A DNA stretch of 21,022 nt from JAICJR01 sp036555755 (GCA_036555755.1 DATBKS010000157.1:1-21022), one strand, 5' to 3'; shown: positions 6,917 through 13,592, numbered from the stretch's first letter. The notes: generated from the letters alone by a model not told the origin. Program-made: numbers and translations.

Positions 6917-7933
6917 GTGATCCTTGACGAGCTAGAGCACCCAATCGTGCAGGCGCCGATGGCCGGTGGGCCCTCCACTCCGGCGCTGGCTCAGGCGGTC
7001 AGCTCGGCCGGCGGGCTGGGGTTCGTCGCGGGTGGTTACCGCAGCGTGGACGGGCTGCGGGAGGACATGGCGGCCGTCGATGCGCGGTTTGGGGTGAACC
7101 TGTTCGTACCGGGACCGGATGCTGTGGACGAGGCGGCTCTGGATGCATACGTCGCCTCGCTCGGTCCCGACGCAGGCTCGCCGCGATTTGACGACGACGC
7201 TTGGGAGGAGAAGCTCGCGTTGCTGGTTGAGTCGCCTGTTGCGGTCGTGTCGTTTACGTTCGGCTGCCCCTCTGCGGCGGTGGTGTCGTCATTGCGTAGG
7301 GCTGGCAGTGAGGTGTGGACCACGGTTACTTCATTGGCGGAAGCGCGCGTTGCCCGTGATGCCGGCGTCGATGCCCTGGTGCTTCAGGGCGTGGAGGCGG
7401 GCGGACATCGCGGCACGTTCGACGATCCGCCTGACGGCGGTGAGGGCCTGAGCGTGTTGGCGCTGCTGCGGCTCGTGGCGTCGTCGGATTTCTCGTTGCC
7501 GCTCGTCGCCACCGGCGGCATCACGGATGCCCCGGCGGTCGCGGCAGTCCTGGCGGCCGGCGCCGCGGCAGCGCAGCTCGGCAGCGCCTTCATGCTCTGC
7601 CCCGAGGCGGCCACCAACCCGGCGCAGCGGGCGCTGATGACCGACGAGGCGCCCACCGCGCTCACCCGTGCCTTCAGCGGCCGCCTGGCACGCGGAATCG
7701 TCAACCGCTTCATGCGCGACCACCCGGACGCCCCGAGCGCCTACCCGCACATCCACCACGCCACCTCCCCCATGCGCGCGGCCGCCCGCGAGCGCGAGGA
7801 CCCGGACGGCTTCAACCTCTGGGCGGGCCAAGCCCACAGCCTCGCCCGCGCGATCCCGGCAGCCGACCTCGTCCGCGAGCTAAGCGCCGGCGCCCAAGAG
7901 GCACTGGACACAGCCCGCCGCCGCTTGTCCTGA
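6917..7933 (+). CDS. Nitronate monooxygenase family FMN oxidoreductase
   Basis: 338 residues forming a TIM-barrel of the NMO / 2-nitropropane dioxygenase family. FMN-binding and catalytic motifs appear in the usual order: VQAPMAGGPSTPALA with AGGLGFVAGGY near the N-terminus, VSFTFGCP, LQGVEAGGHRGTFDD with the catalytic His, VATGGITDA, and AAQLGSAFMLCPEA. Such enzymes oxidise alkyl nitronates such as propionate-3-nitronate with O2 in the cytoplasm, though family members also include other FMN oxidoreductases. The GTG start has no good Shine-Dalgarno sequence; a GGTTAACC lies 20 bases upstream. The gene is divergent from the histidine kinase. Use of T-ending codons is noticeably higher in the first half (about 7080-7500) than in the second. 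A large hairpin follows the stop. Confidence 0.93.
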   Translation: MILDELEHPIVQAPMAGGPSTPALAQAVSSAGGLGFVAGGYRSVDGLREDMAAVDARFGVNLFVPGPDAVDEAALDAYVASLGPDAGSPRFDDDAWEEKLALLVESPVAVVSFTFGCPSAAVVSSLRRAGSEVWTTVTSLAEARVARDAGVDALVLQGVEAGGHRGTFDDPPDGGEGLSVLALLRLVASSDFSLPLVATGGITDAPAVAAVLAAGAAAAQLGSAFMLCPEAATNPAQRALMTDEAPTALTRAFSGRLARGIVNRFMRDHPDAPSAYPHIHHATSPMRAAAREREDPDGFNLWAGQAHSLARAIPAADLVRELSAGAQEALDTARRRLS

Positions 7934-7940
7934 TCAGACG

Positions 7941-7981
7941 TGGTCGATCCTGACCGTCACTATCGCGGTCTAAATCGACCA
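7941..7981. terminator. Long hairpin after the nitronate monooxygenase gene
   Basis: TGGTCGAT (7941-7948) pairs with ATCGACCA (7974-7981). Inside, after a 3x3 internal loop, GACCG (7952-7956) pairs with CGGTC (7966-7970) around a 9-base loop. It begins eight bases after the stop codon. There is no T-tract, so it is either a U-less actinobacterial terminator or a protein-binding palindrome. Confidence 0.5.
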
Positions 7982-8066
7982 GGTCGGTCAGTGAGGGCCG
8001 CCAGTTTCACGGTGATCACCGCGGCACCTTGCCCGACCCGCCGCACCCGGCCGCAAGCACCGCCAC

Positions 8067-8624
8067 ATTGCCGCGACGCTGCTGATCCTCGACGTCCGGG
8101 CCGATGGGTCGCCGCTCGGCGAGGAGCTGCGGCACATCTGGCCGAGCTACGTGGCCTACGCGATCAGCTTCTTCACGATCGGGATCATCTGGGTCAACCA
8201 CCACGTGGTGATGGACCAGCTCGGGCGAGTCGACAGGACGTTCCTGTTCATGAACGTCCTCTTCCTGATGGTCGTGGCGTTCATCCCCTTCCCCACCGGA
8301 CTGGTGGCCCACTACATCCGCGACGGCGGCGACGACGCGCGCGACGCCGTGCTCGCCTACGGCTTCACCTTCACCCTCATGGCGATCGGCTACGGCATCT
8401 TGTGGTGGTACGCCGCGGGCGGCAAACGGCTGCTCAAAGAGGACGCCGACCCGCGCACGGTGGCGGGCATCACCCGCAGCTTCCGCCCCGGTTCGATCGT
8501 GTACCTAGGCGCCACCTTGCTGGCCCTCGCGAGCCCCGTGGCGAGCCTCTGCGTCTTCGCCGCTCTCGCCCTCGCATACGTGTTGGAGAGCGGGATCTTC
8601 GTTCGCGGCGAGCATCGGGAGTAA
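8067..8624 (+). pseudogene. TMEM175/DUF1211 family potassium-channel-like protein, 5' truncated
   Basis: The readable frame gives AATLLILDVRADGSPLGEELR, then HIWPSYVAYAISFFTIGIIWVNHHVV, FLFMNVLFLMVVAFIPFPTG, and further helices ending at VLESGIFVRGEHRE. This closely follows bacterial TMEM175 (DUF1211) proteins from the end of helix 1 onward. The family's start, with the FSDGVFAIA motif of helix 1 that lines the pore, is missing: the codons before AATLLILD read KHRHI, and an in-frame TGA lies at 8013-8015. The only conventional in-frame start is GTG 8151, inside helix 2, with no Shine-Dalgarno sequence. It is therefore a probable remnant. Expression of a shortened protein from 8151 (157 residues) cannot be excluded. 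Confidence 0.7.
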
Positions 8625-8660
8625 CCCTCGAGGGGACACCAATTATCTCGTCGGGGTTAC
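8621..8660. terminator. Stem-loop overlapping the TMEM175-remnant stop codon
   Basis: GTAACCC (8621-8627) pairs with GGGTTAC (8654-8660), and inside it CGAG (8629-8632) pairs with CTCG (8647-8650). The TAA stop lies in the left arm. It also contains the palindrome CCCTCGAGGG. It may end upstream transcription before the riboswitch; no T-tract is present. Confidence 0.35.
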
Positions 8661-8720
8661 CCGCGTTATCCCTTCTCACGCAAAAGTTCCTGCAAATGTG
8701 CTGTAATGCCCCGCGACAAC

Positions 8721-8862
8721 GTCGCCGAGTCCCTGCAATCCCGTATTGCGGGGAACGGGGGAACCAAATGCGGTCCTGTATGGCCGCGGGGGCGAATCGC
8801 CGGCACTGCCGGCGTAGCGCGAGTGTTCTAGCGCGAGCCCGTCAGCTCACCTCGTAGGCGCC
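8721..8862 (+). ncRNA. Cyclic di-AMP riboswitch (ydaO/yuaA class)
   Basis: The conserved blocks appear in order. CGCCGAGTCC forms the 5' side of P1. Then come CGGGGGAACCAAA, a short hairpin, and GGGGGCGAATC. The stem GCCGGC-ACT-GCCGGC (8799-8813) is followed by GTAGCGC paired with GCGC. The diagnostic 3' core is GAGCCCGTCAGCTCACC followed by CTCGTAGGCG, which closes P1. These match the actinobacterial ydaO consensus, known to bind two c-di-AMP molecules and usually switch off cell-wall hydrolase or resuscitation-factor genes. The gene downstream is a secreted peptidoglycan-binding protein, which fits. The ATG lies only 22 bases beyond P1, so little room remains for an expression platform. This element accounts for most of the 260-base gap 8625-8884. 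Confidence 0.93.
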
Positions 8863-8884
8863 CGGAACACCACAAGGATTGAGT

Positions 8885-10267
8885 ATGCCCTCTGATTTTC
8901 GTGACTTGACGAATCCGGAGCTTTGGCGGGACTCGCTGAAGCGCTCTCGCGAGCGCCGCCGTCCTGGCTCCCGTGCCCGCGCTCACTCGAAGATCGAGCG
9001 CGGTGTCCGCATCCCCGAGGCACAGGCGATGGGTCTCGTCCCCCGCTTCAAGCCTCGTGACCTCACCTCGCTCGAGCTGTGGGAGAAGTCCATCCTGCGC
9101 TCGCAGCACCGCCGCCGCGCTCTCGAGCAGGCGCGCGCCAACCGCAAGCCGGTTCGCCGCGCGGGCTCGGTCGCGATTGCGGCCGCCGCGGTCTTCCCCG
9201 CCGCCACCGGCGTGGCCACGGCCGACAATTCGAGCCAGCCCGCGGTATCGCACGTGATCGGCTCGAGCGTCGCCAGCGTGCAGCAGGCGCTCGGCATCGC
9301 CGCCGACGGCATCTGGGGCCCCGAGACCCAGGCCGCCGTGCGCAACTACCAGTCCGCGCACGGGCTCACGGTCGACGGCATCGTCGGACCGCAGACTCTC
9401 GGTTCGCTCGGACTTGCTGCCAGCGCGACCAGCGCCAGCGCGTCGGGCTCCGGCAGCTCCGCGACGGTTGCCGCTGTGCAGGCCAAGATCGGCGTCTCGG
9501 CCGACGGCGTGTTCGGCCCGCAGACCGATGCGGCCGTGAAGCAGTTCCAGAGCGCCCACGGCCTCACCGCCGACGGCATCGTCGGCCCGGCCACGGCCCA
9601 GGCGCTCGGACTCGCGGCACCCGCCAGCCCGCTCCGTGAGGCGCACTCGCATCACGCTCGTGCGCAGTCGTCGAGCAGCAGCTCTGGCAGCAGCTCGGTG
9701 GCGGACGTGCAGAAGGCGCTCGGCGTCTCGGCCGACGGCGAGTTCGGTCCGCAGACCGCGGCCGCGGTGAAGCACTTCCAGGCTGCGCACGGCCTGACCG
9801 CCGACGGCGTGGTCGGTCCGGCCACGGCCGAGGCGCTCGGCATCTCCGCTCCGTCCAGCCCGCTCCGCGAGCACCACTCCGGCAGCTCCGGCTCGTCGGG
9901 CTCGTCCTCGGGGTCGAGCAGCGCGATCTCCCGGATGATCTCGGCGGCCAACCAGATCGCCAACACGCCGTACGTGTACGGCGGCGGCCACGGCAGCTTC
10001 CAGTCGAGCGGCTACGACTGCTCCGGCTCGGTGAGCTACGTGCTCCACGCCGGCGGCCTGCTCAGCGCGCCGGAGGACTCGAGCGCGCTCGAGAGCTACG
10101 GCTCGCCGGGCCCCGGCCAGCACGTGACGATCTATGCCAACTCGGGCCACGCCTGGATGACGATCGACGGTCGTCGCTTCGACACCGGCGGTGGCGGCGG
10201 CAGCCGCTGGAAGAGCGAGCCGCGCTCGGGCGCCGGCTTCGTGGTCCGGCACCCGGCCGGCTACTAG
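8885..10267 (+). CDS. Secreted peptidoglycan-binding protein with NlpC/P60-like domain
   Basis: 460 residues. Residues 1-90 are Arg-rich and contain two copies of a DLTxxELWxxSxxRSxxRR motif (5-25 and 57-78). A hydrophobic signal-like segment (94-113, SVAIAAAAVFPAATG) ends in ATA before DNSS, a plausible cleavage site. Three PG_binding_1 repeats follow (about 127-177, 195-243, 271-319), each with VSADGxFGPQT and AHGLTADGIVGPAT-type cores, joined by Ser/Gly-rich linkers. The C-terminal domain has YVYGGGH and YDCSGSVSYVLH (nucleophile C379), with a candidate His in NSGHAWMTIDG (H422), as in C40 peptidases. ATG 8885 is favoured by AAGGA six bases upstream; TTG 8879 is too close to it. Likely role: cutting or remodelling wall peptides, under c-di-AMP control. 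Confidence 0.9.
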   Translation: MPSDFRDLTNPELWRDSLKRSRERRRPGSRARAHSKIERGVRIPEAQAMGLVPRFKPRDLTSLELWEKSILRSQHRRRALEQARANRKPVRRAGSVAIAAAAVFPAATGVATADNSSQPAVSHVIGSSVASVQQALGIAADGIWGPETQAAVRNYQSAHGLTVDGIVGPQTLGSLGLAASATSASASGSGSSATVAAVQAKIGVSADGVFGPQTDAAVKQFQSAHGLTADGIVGPATAQALGLAAPASPLREAHSHHARAQSSSSSSGSSSVADVQKALGVSADGEFGPQTAAAVKHFQAAHGLTADGVVGPATAEALGISAPSSPLREHHSGSSGSSGSSSGSSSAISRMISAANQIANTPYVYGGGHGSFQSSGYDCSGSVSYVLHAGGLLSAPEDSSALESYGSPGPGQHVTIYANSGHAWMTIDGRRFDTGGGGGSRWKSEPRSGAGFVVRHPAGY

Positions 10268-10274
10268 CCCACCG

Positions 10275-10931
10275 CTAAGAAGACGCAGCCTCGAGCGCAG
10301 CCTGCTCGCTGCGCTCGACGTGCGTCACGAGTTCGACAAGGCGATCGCCTGCCTTCGCGGGCGAGCCGCAGTTGAACGGCGGCTGTGGGTCGTACTCGAT
10401 GCCGAGCTGGATCGCCTTCGCCACGTCGTCGCCGGCGATGTGGGTGACCAGCGTGAGCGCCATGTCGATGCCCGACGACACGCCGGCCGCGGTGATCACC
10501 TTGCCCTGCTCGACCACCCGTTGCGCGGTCGGCTTGGCGCCGAGCTTCTGGAGCAGGTCGTACGAGAGCCAGTGCGTGGTCGCGTCGAGCCCGTCGAGGA
10601 TCCCGGCCGCGGCGAGCACCAGCGAGCCGGTGCAGACCGACGTCGACCACTGCGAGTGCTCGTGGGCGTGCTGCACCCAGCCGATGAAGTGCTCGTCGTG
10701 GATCAGCCCGCGCGTGCCGTAGCCGCCGGGGATCACGAAGATGTCCGGCTCGGTGAGGTCGTCCATCGCGACGTCGGCCGACAGACCGAGCATGTTCGTC
10801 TCGGTGCGCTTCATGCCCGGCTCCTGGGCCACGAACGTCACGGTCGCGCCGGGGACGCGCGAGAGCACCTCGTAAGGGCCGACGGCGTCGAGGGCGGTCA
10901 GTCGGTCGAAAATCGGGATTGCGATCTGCAT
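10275..10931 (-). CDS. DJ-1/PfpI family protein, isonitrile hydratase-like
   Basis: 218 residues with a class I glutamine-amidotransferase-like fold. It opens IAIPIFDRLTALDAVGPYEVL, has VIPGGYGTRGL, and a nucleophile elbow SVCTGSLVLAAAGILDG with C100, then ATTHW. The CTGSLVLAAAGILDG...ATTHW pattern is shared with Pseudomonas isonitrile hydratase (InhA), which converts isonitriles to N-formamides; the substrate here is not proven. The ATG at 10931 overlaps the TGA of the upstream AraC-type gene (TGATG), implying coupled translation. The stop lies seven bases from that of the convergent peptidoglycan-binding gene. The elbow region is clearly paralogous to the sensor domain of the coupled regulator, so enzyme and regulator may recognise related molecules. 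Confidence 0.88.
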   Translation of the reverse strand: MQIAIPIFDRLTALDAVGPYEVLSRVPGATVTFVAQEPGMKRTETNMLGLSADVAMDDLTEPDIFVIPGGYGTRGLIHDEHFIGWVQHAHEHSQWSTSVCTGSLVLAAAGILDGLDATTHWLSYDLLQKLGAKPTAQRVVEQGKVITAAGVSSGIDMALTLVTHIAGDDVAKAIQLGIEYDPQPPFNCGSPAKAGDRLVELVTHVERSEQAALEAASS

Positions 10932-11896
10932 CAGGCGGCCCTCCTCAGGAACCGTTCTCGATAGTCGCCCGGGCTCACCCCGAGCCGTTTGCGGAACACG
11001 CGACGCATGGTCTCGACGGTGCCGAACCCGCAGCGGAGCGCCACCTGCTCGACGGGATCGCCCGCGGTCTCGAGGAGCGTCCGCGCACGCTCCACGCGGA
11101 GGGTCTCCACGTACACGCCAGGCGTCATCCCCACCTCGGTCTTGAACGCGCGCGCGAAGTTCCGCGGGCTCATGTGCGTGCGCTCGGCGAGCGCGGGCAC
11201 CGACAGGTCCTCGTCGAGGTGGTCGAGGATCCAGCCCTGCAGCTCGCGCAGCGGTTCGCGCTCGGCGCGCTGGCTGGCCAGCGCCGCGCTGAACTGCGCC
11301 TGCCCGCCGGGGCGGCGCAGGAAGAGCACGAGCCAGCGCGCCACGTCGCGCGCCACCTGCGGGCCGAGGTCCTCCTCCACGAGCGCGAGCGCCAGGTCGA
11401 TCCCGGCGGTCACGCCGGCGGACGTGTAGACGTTGCCCGAGCGGACGAAGATCGGGTCCGCATCGACGCGCACGTCCGGGTAGATGCGCTGAAGCTCGTC
11501 GCAGGAGGACCAGTGCGTGGTTGCGTCGTGCCCGTCGAGCAGTCCGGCTCGGGCGAGGAGAAACGCTCCGCTGCACACTGACGCGACCCGGCGCGAGCTC
11601 CCCGCCGCACGTTGGATCCAAGCGATCAGTCGCTCGTCCTCTTGGGCAGCACGAACGCCGTCGCCGCCGGCCACGATCAGCGTGTCGATCTCACCTGGCT
11701 CGCGGGCGATCGTGAGGTCCGACGCCATGCGCACACCGCTCCAGCTCTGGAAGGTGACGGTCGGAGCCACCACCTCGGTCACGTAGGCGCCAGGAACGAT
11801 GCGGCTGGCGACGGAGAAGACCTCGTTCGGCCCGATCAGGTCGAGGGCCTGCAGGTCATCGAAGGCGACCAGAACGACACGGCGGGGGGAGTCCAT
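10931..11896 (-). CDS. GATase1-like AraC-family transcriptional regulator
   Basis: 321 residues. Residues 1-190 are a DJ-1/PfpI-like domain (VVLVAFDDLQALDLIGPNEVF, LIVAGGDG, ASVCSGAFLLARAGLLDG with C108, ATTHW). Residues about 215-315 are two AraC helix-turn-helices (DLSVPALAERTHMSPRNFAR, then VEQVALRCGFGTVETMRRVF, ending LGVSPGDYRERF). This is the FtrA/GlxA-type regulator architecture. The ATG at 11896 is chosen because the core fold begins right after it; the in-frame extension upstream covers promoter-like sequence. There is no Shine-Dalgarno sequence. The gene is coupled through TGATG to the isonitrile-hydratase-like enzyme, which it probably controls. Confidence 0.92.
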   Translation of the reverse strand: MDSPRRVVLVAFDDLQALDLIGPNEVFSVASRIVPGAYVTEVVAPTVTFQSWSGVRMASDLTIAREPGEIDTLIVAGGDGVRAAQEDERLIAWIQRAAGSSRRVASVCSGAFLLARAGLLDGHDATTHWSSCDELQRIYPDVRVDADPIFVRSGNVYTSAGVTAGIDLALALVEEDLGPQVARDVARWLVLFLRRPGGQAQFSAALASQRAEREPLRELQGWILDHLDEDLSVPALAERTHMSPRNFARAFKTEVGMTPGVYVETLRVERARTLLETAGDPVEQVALRCGFGTVETMRRVFRKRLGVSPGDYRERFLRRAA

Positions 11897-11902
11897 ACGC
11901 CG

Positions 11903-11931
11903 ATGATGCCGGTCCGAACGTTTGTCTGCAA
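11903..11931 (-). promoter_or_regulatory. Putative leaderless promoter of the AraC-type regulator
   Basis: On the minus strand TTGCAG (11931-11926) is followed after exactly 17 bases by CATCAT (11908-11903), and the ATG begins six bases later. This predicts a transcript starting at or next to the start codon, in line with the missing Shine-Dalgarno sequence. The -35 part lies in an inverted repeat. Confidence 0.4.
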
Positions 11932-11946
11932 TGACAACGACCGGAC
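11912..11946. promoter_or_regulatory. Imperfect palindrome, possible AraC-type operator
   Basis: The perfect inner repeat TTGTC-TGCAAT-GACAA (11922-11937) is flanked by GTCCG (11912-11916) and CGGAC (11942-11946), which also pair, with spacers of five and four bases. It covers the -35 region of the divergent-less minus-strand regulator. Autoregulation is inference. Confidence 0.4.
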
Positions 11947-11952
11947 AATCTC

Positions 11953-11980
11953 TGCCAACGGCCAACTGCGAACGGCCAAC
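11953..11980. repeat. Four heptamers related to the GTTGGCR array
   Basis: Units TGCCAAC, GGCCAAC, TGCGAAC and GGCCAAC follow each other without gaps. Reverse-complemented they read GTTGGCC, GTTCGCA, GTTGGCC and GTTGGCA, the same 7-bp family as the array at 20792-20875. They lie in the 157-base gap between the FAD oxidase stop and the AraC-type start. Confidence 0.75.
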
Positions 11981-12000
11981 CGTTCTTGCCACCCACCCCG

Positions 12001-12033
12001 CCCCCGCGCGCGCGACTGGGCGCAGCGCGGGGG
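12001..12033 (-). terminator. GC-rich hairpin downstream of the FAD oxidase
   Basis: CCCCCGCGC (12001-12009) pairs with GCGCGGGGG (12025-12033), a nine-base all-GC stem with a 15-base loop, starting 21 bases past the FAD-oxidase stop. No T-tract follows on the minus strand, so it would be a U-less terminator of the kind proposed for GC-rich actinobacteria. Confidence 0.5.
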
Positions 12034-12053
12034 CGAAGCGGTGCGGAGTCCCT

Positions 12054-13448
12054 CTACCGGGCCGGCCGAACGGCGTGAGCGGAGACGATCATCTCGCTCG
12101 GGTCGTACTTCGCCTTGACCTCGCGCAGTCGGCGGTACGAGTCGCTCGGCAGCACCTCGTCGGCGCCAGCGTGGCTCTCGACGAAGTTGTAGTAGTTGAA
12201 CTCCGCGCCCCACGGGGCAAGCGTGTCCTTGACCACTCGGATGTGGGAGCTCACGGCCTCGCCCATCTCGGGCGTCGCGGCCATGCCAACGGCAAACATT
12301 CCGTATTTGGCGGTGAGGCGGCCCTGCGCGGCGTCCGCGGGGCCCTCGGCCAGCGCGCCGCCCAGGTGGCGGAGCTCGACGCTCAGCAGCGGCGAGTTCG
12401 AGCCGGGGCCGGCGGCGGCGACCATCGCGTCGATCGCGCCGCGGGGAGCGTCGGCCAGGAGCATGCCGTCGCCGTCGTATGGCACCGGCTCCGGCGGATC
12501 CATGTGCAGCTGCTGCAGCGCGGGCGCGGGAATCATCGCGAAGGTGTCCATCAGCGGTCCGAGCTCACGGATCGGGCGCACCAGCTCGGCGCCCTCGAAC
12601 TCGTCGCCGAGGTAGGCGGCCTCGACGACCGCGAACGAATTGCCGCGCAGCGGCTCGGGCACTTCCTCGATCGGCGGGAACTGGAGGATGCGGCCGACGG
12701 AGGTGACCTCGTCCGGCACCGTGTCGGTCCACTCGCGCCAGGCGTGGAGAACCTCAGACGCGCGCTCGAGCGGGAAGAAGAAGGCGCCCGCGTAGGCCTC
12801 GCGGACCGGGTAGAGCTGGATCTCGATCGCCGTCACGACGCCGACGCTGCCGCCGCCGCCGCACACGGCCCAGAAGAGGTCGGGCTCGCAGTGGTTGTCG
12901 GCGCGGACGAGCCGGCCGTCGGGGGTCACGATCTCGACGGCCACGACGCTGTTGGCGGAGAGGCCGTAGCGGCGGGCGAGCCAGCCGAGGCCGCCACCGA
13001 GGGTGTAGCCCACGACGCCGACGTCGGGAGCGGAGCCGGCGAGAGCGGCGAGGCCGTACTCGTGGGCCGGGACCGTCACGTCCTGCCAGTCGGCGCCCGC
13101 CTCGACCCGCGCGGTGCGCGTGGCCGGGTAGATCTCCACGCCGCGCATGCGGGTGGTCTTGAGAAGAATCGCGTCCTCGAGGCTGCCGAGCGGGCCGGCG
13201 CCATGGCTCGTGCCCTGCGGGGCGATGCGCAGGCCGTGCTCCTTGGCGTAGCGGACGGCGTTGACGACGTCGGCGGCGGAGTCGGCCACCACGATCACGG
13301 CCGGGCGGAGATCCAGGGCGAGGTTGAACGCGGAGCGCGCCTCGTCGTAACCCGAGTCGCCGGGAGCGTGCACTTCACCGGCGATGACAGCGCGGAGCAT
13401 GTCGACGCCGGGGGCTGCTTGCGGGGCGGTGAGTACCGGGTTGTTCAT
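12054..13448 (-). CDS. FAD-binding oxidoreductase, berberine-bridge-enzyme type
   Basis: 464 residues. The PCMH-type FAD domain covers about 45-220: RPAVIVVADSAADVVNAVRYA, then APQGTSHGAGPLG, where H82 is the probable covalent FAD attachment residue, and GVVGYTLGGGLGWLARRYGLS at the pyrophosphate site. The second covalent Cys found in bicovalent BBE enzymes is absent (Val in that stretch). The C-terminus carries a BBE motif (NYYNFVES, SYRRLREVKAKYDPSEMI). Family members oxidise alcohols, sugars or alkaloid-like substrates using O2; the substrate here is unknown. The ATG at 13448 has AAGGAG six bases upstream (13455-13460), which fixes the start. No signal peptide is seen. It is transcribed alone, with a hairpin downstream. 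Confidence 0.92.
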   Translation of the reverse strand: MNNPVLTAPQAAPGVDMLRAVIAGEVHAPGDSGYDEARSAFNLALDLRPAVIVVADSAADVVNAVRYAKEHGLRIAPQGTSHGAGPLGSLEDAILLKTTRMRGVEIYPATRTARVEAGADWQDVTVPAHEYGLAALAGSAPDVGVVGYTLGGGLGWLARRYGLSANSVVAVEIVTPDGRLVRADNHCEPDLFWAVCGGGGSVGVVTAIEIQLYPVREAYAGAFFFPLERASEVLHAWREWTDTVPDEVTSVGRILQFPPIEEVPEPLRGNSFAVVEAAYLGDEFEGAELVRPIRELGPLMDTFAMIPAPALQQLHMDPPEPVPYDGDGMLLADAPRGAIDAMVAAAGPGSNSPLLSVELRHLGGALAEGPADAAQGRLTAKYGMFAVGMAATPEMGEAVSSHIRVVKDTLAPWGAEFNYYNFVESHAGADEVLPSDSYRRLREVKAKYDPSEMIVSAHAVRPAR

Positions 13449-13592
13449 TGGGATCTCCTTGGGCCTGGCGGCGGCGAATTTGCGAGTCGAAGGTTGGTGA
13501 TGAAAGGTTCGCTTCCCATGCCTTTGCGTCACATAGAGCCTCCCTGCCTCTAAGAGTTCGGTTAACCCACACTTGCGGCGCGGGTAGCCCTC

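Noticed and set aside
7940..8857. 305-codon plus-strand frame across the TMEM175 remnant and riboswitch
   Set aside because: It is Arg/Pro/His-rich and out of frame with the recognisable TMEM175 sequence; it also runs through the riboswitch.
8828..10252. Long antisense open frame of 474 codons opposite the peptidoglycan-binding gene
   Set aside because: It is an Arg/Ala/Gly-rich shadow of the repeats on the plus strand, with no recognisable domain. Long antisense frames are expected at this GC content.
10931..11621. Fusion of the AraC and DJ-1/PfpI frames into one 448-codon gene
   Set aside because: The upstream part is a shadow frame of the AraC gene. The true arrangement is two genes overlapping at TGATG.
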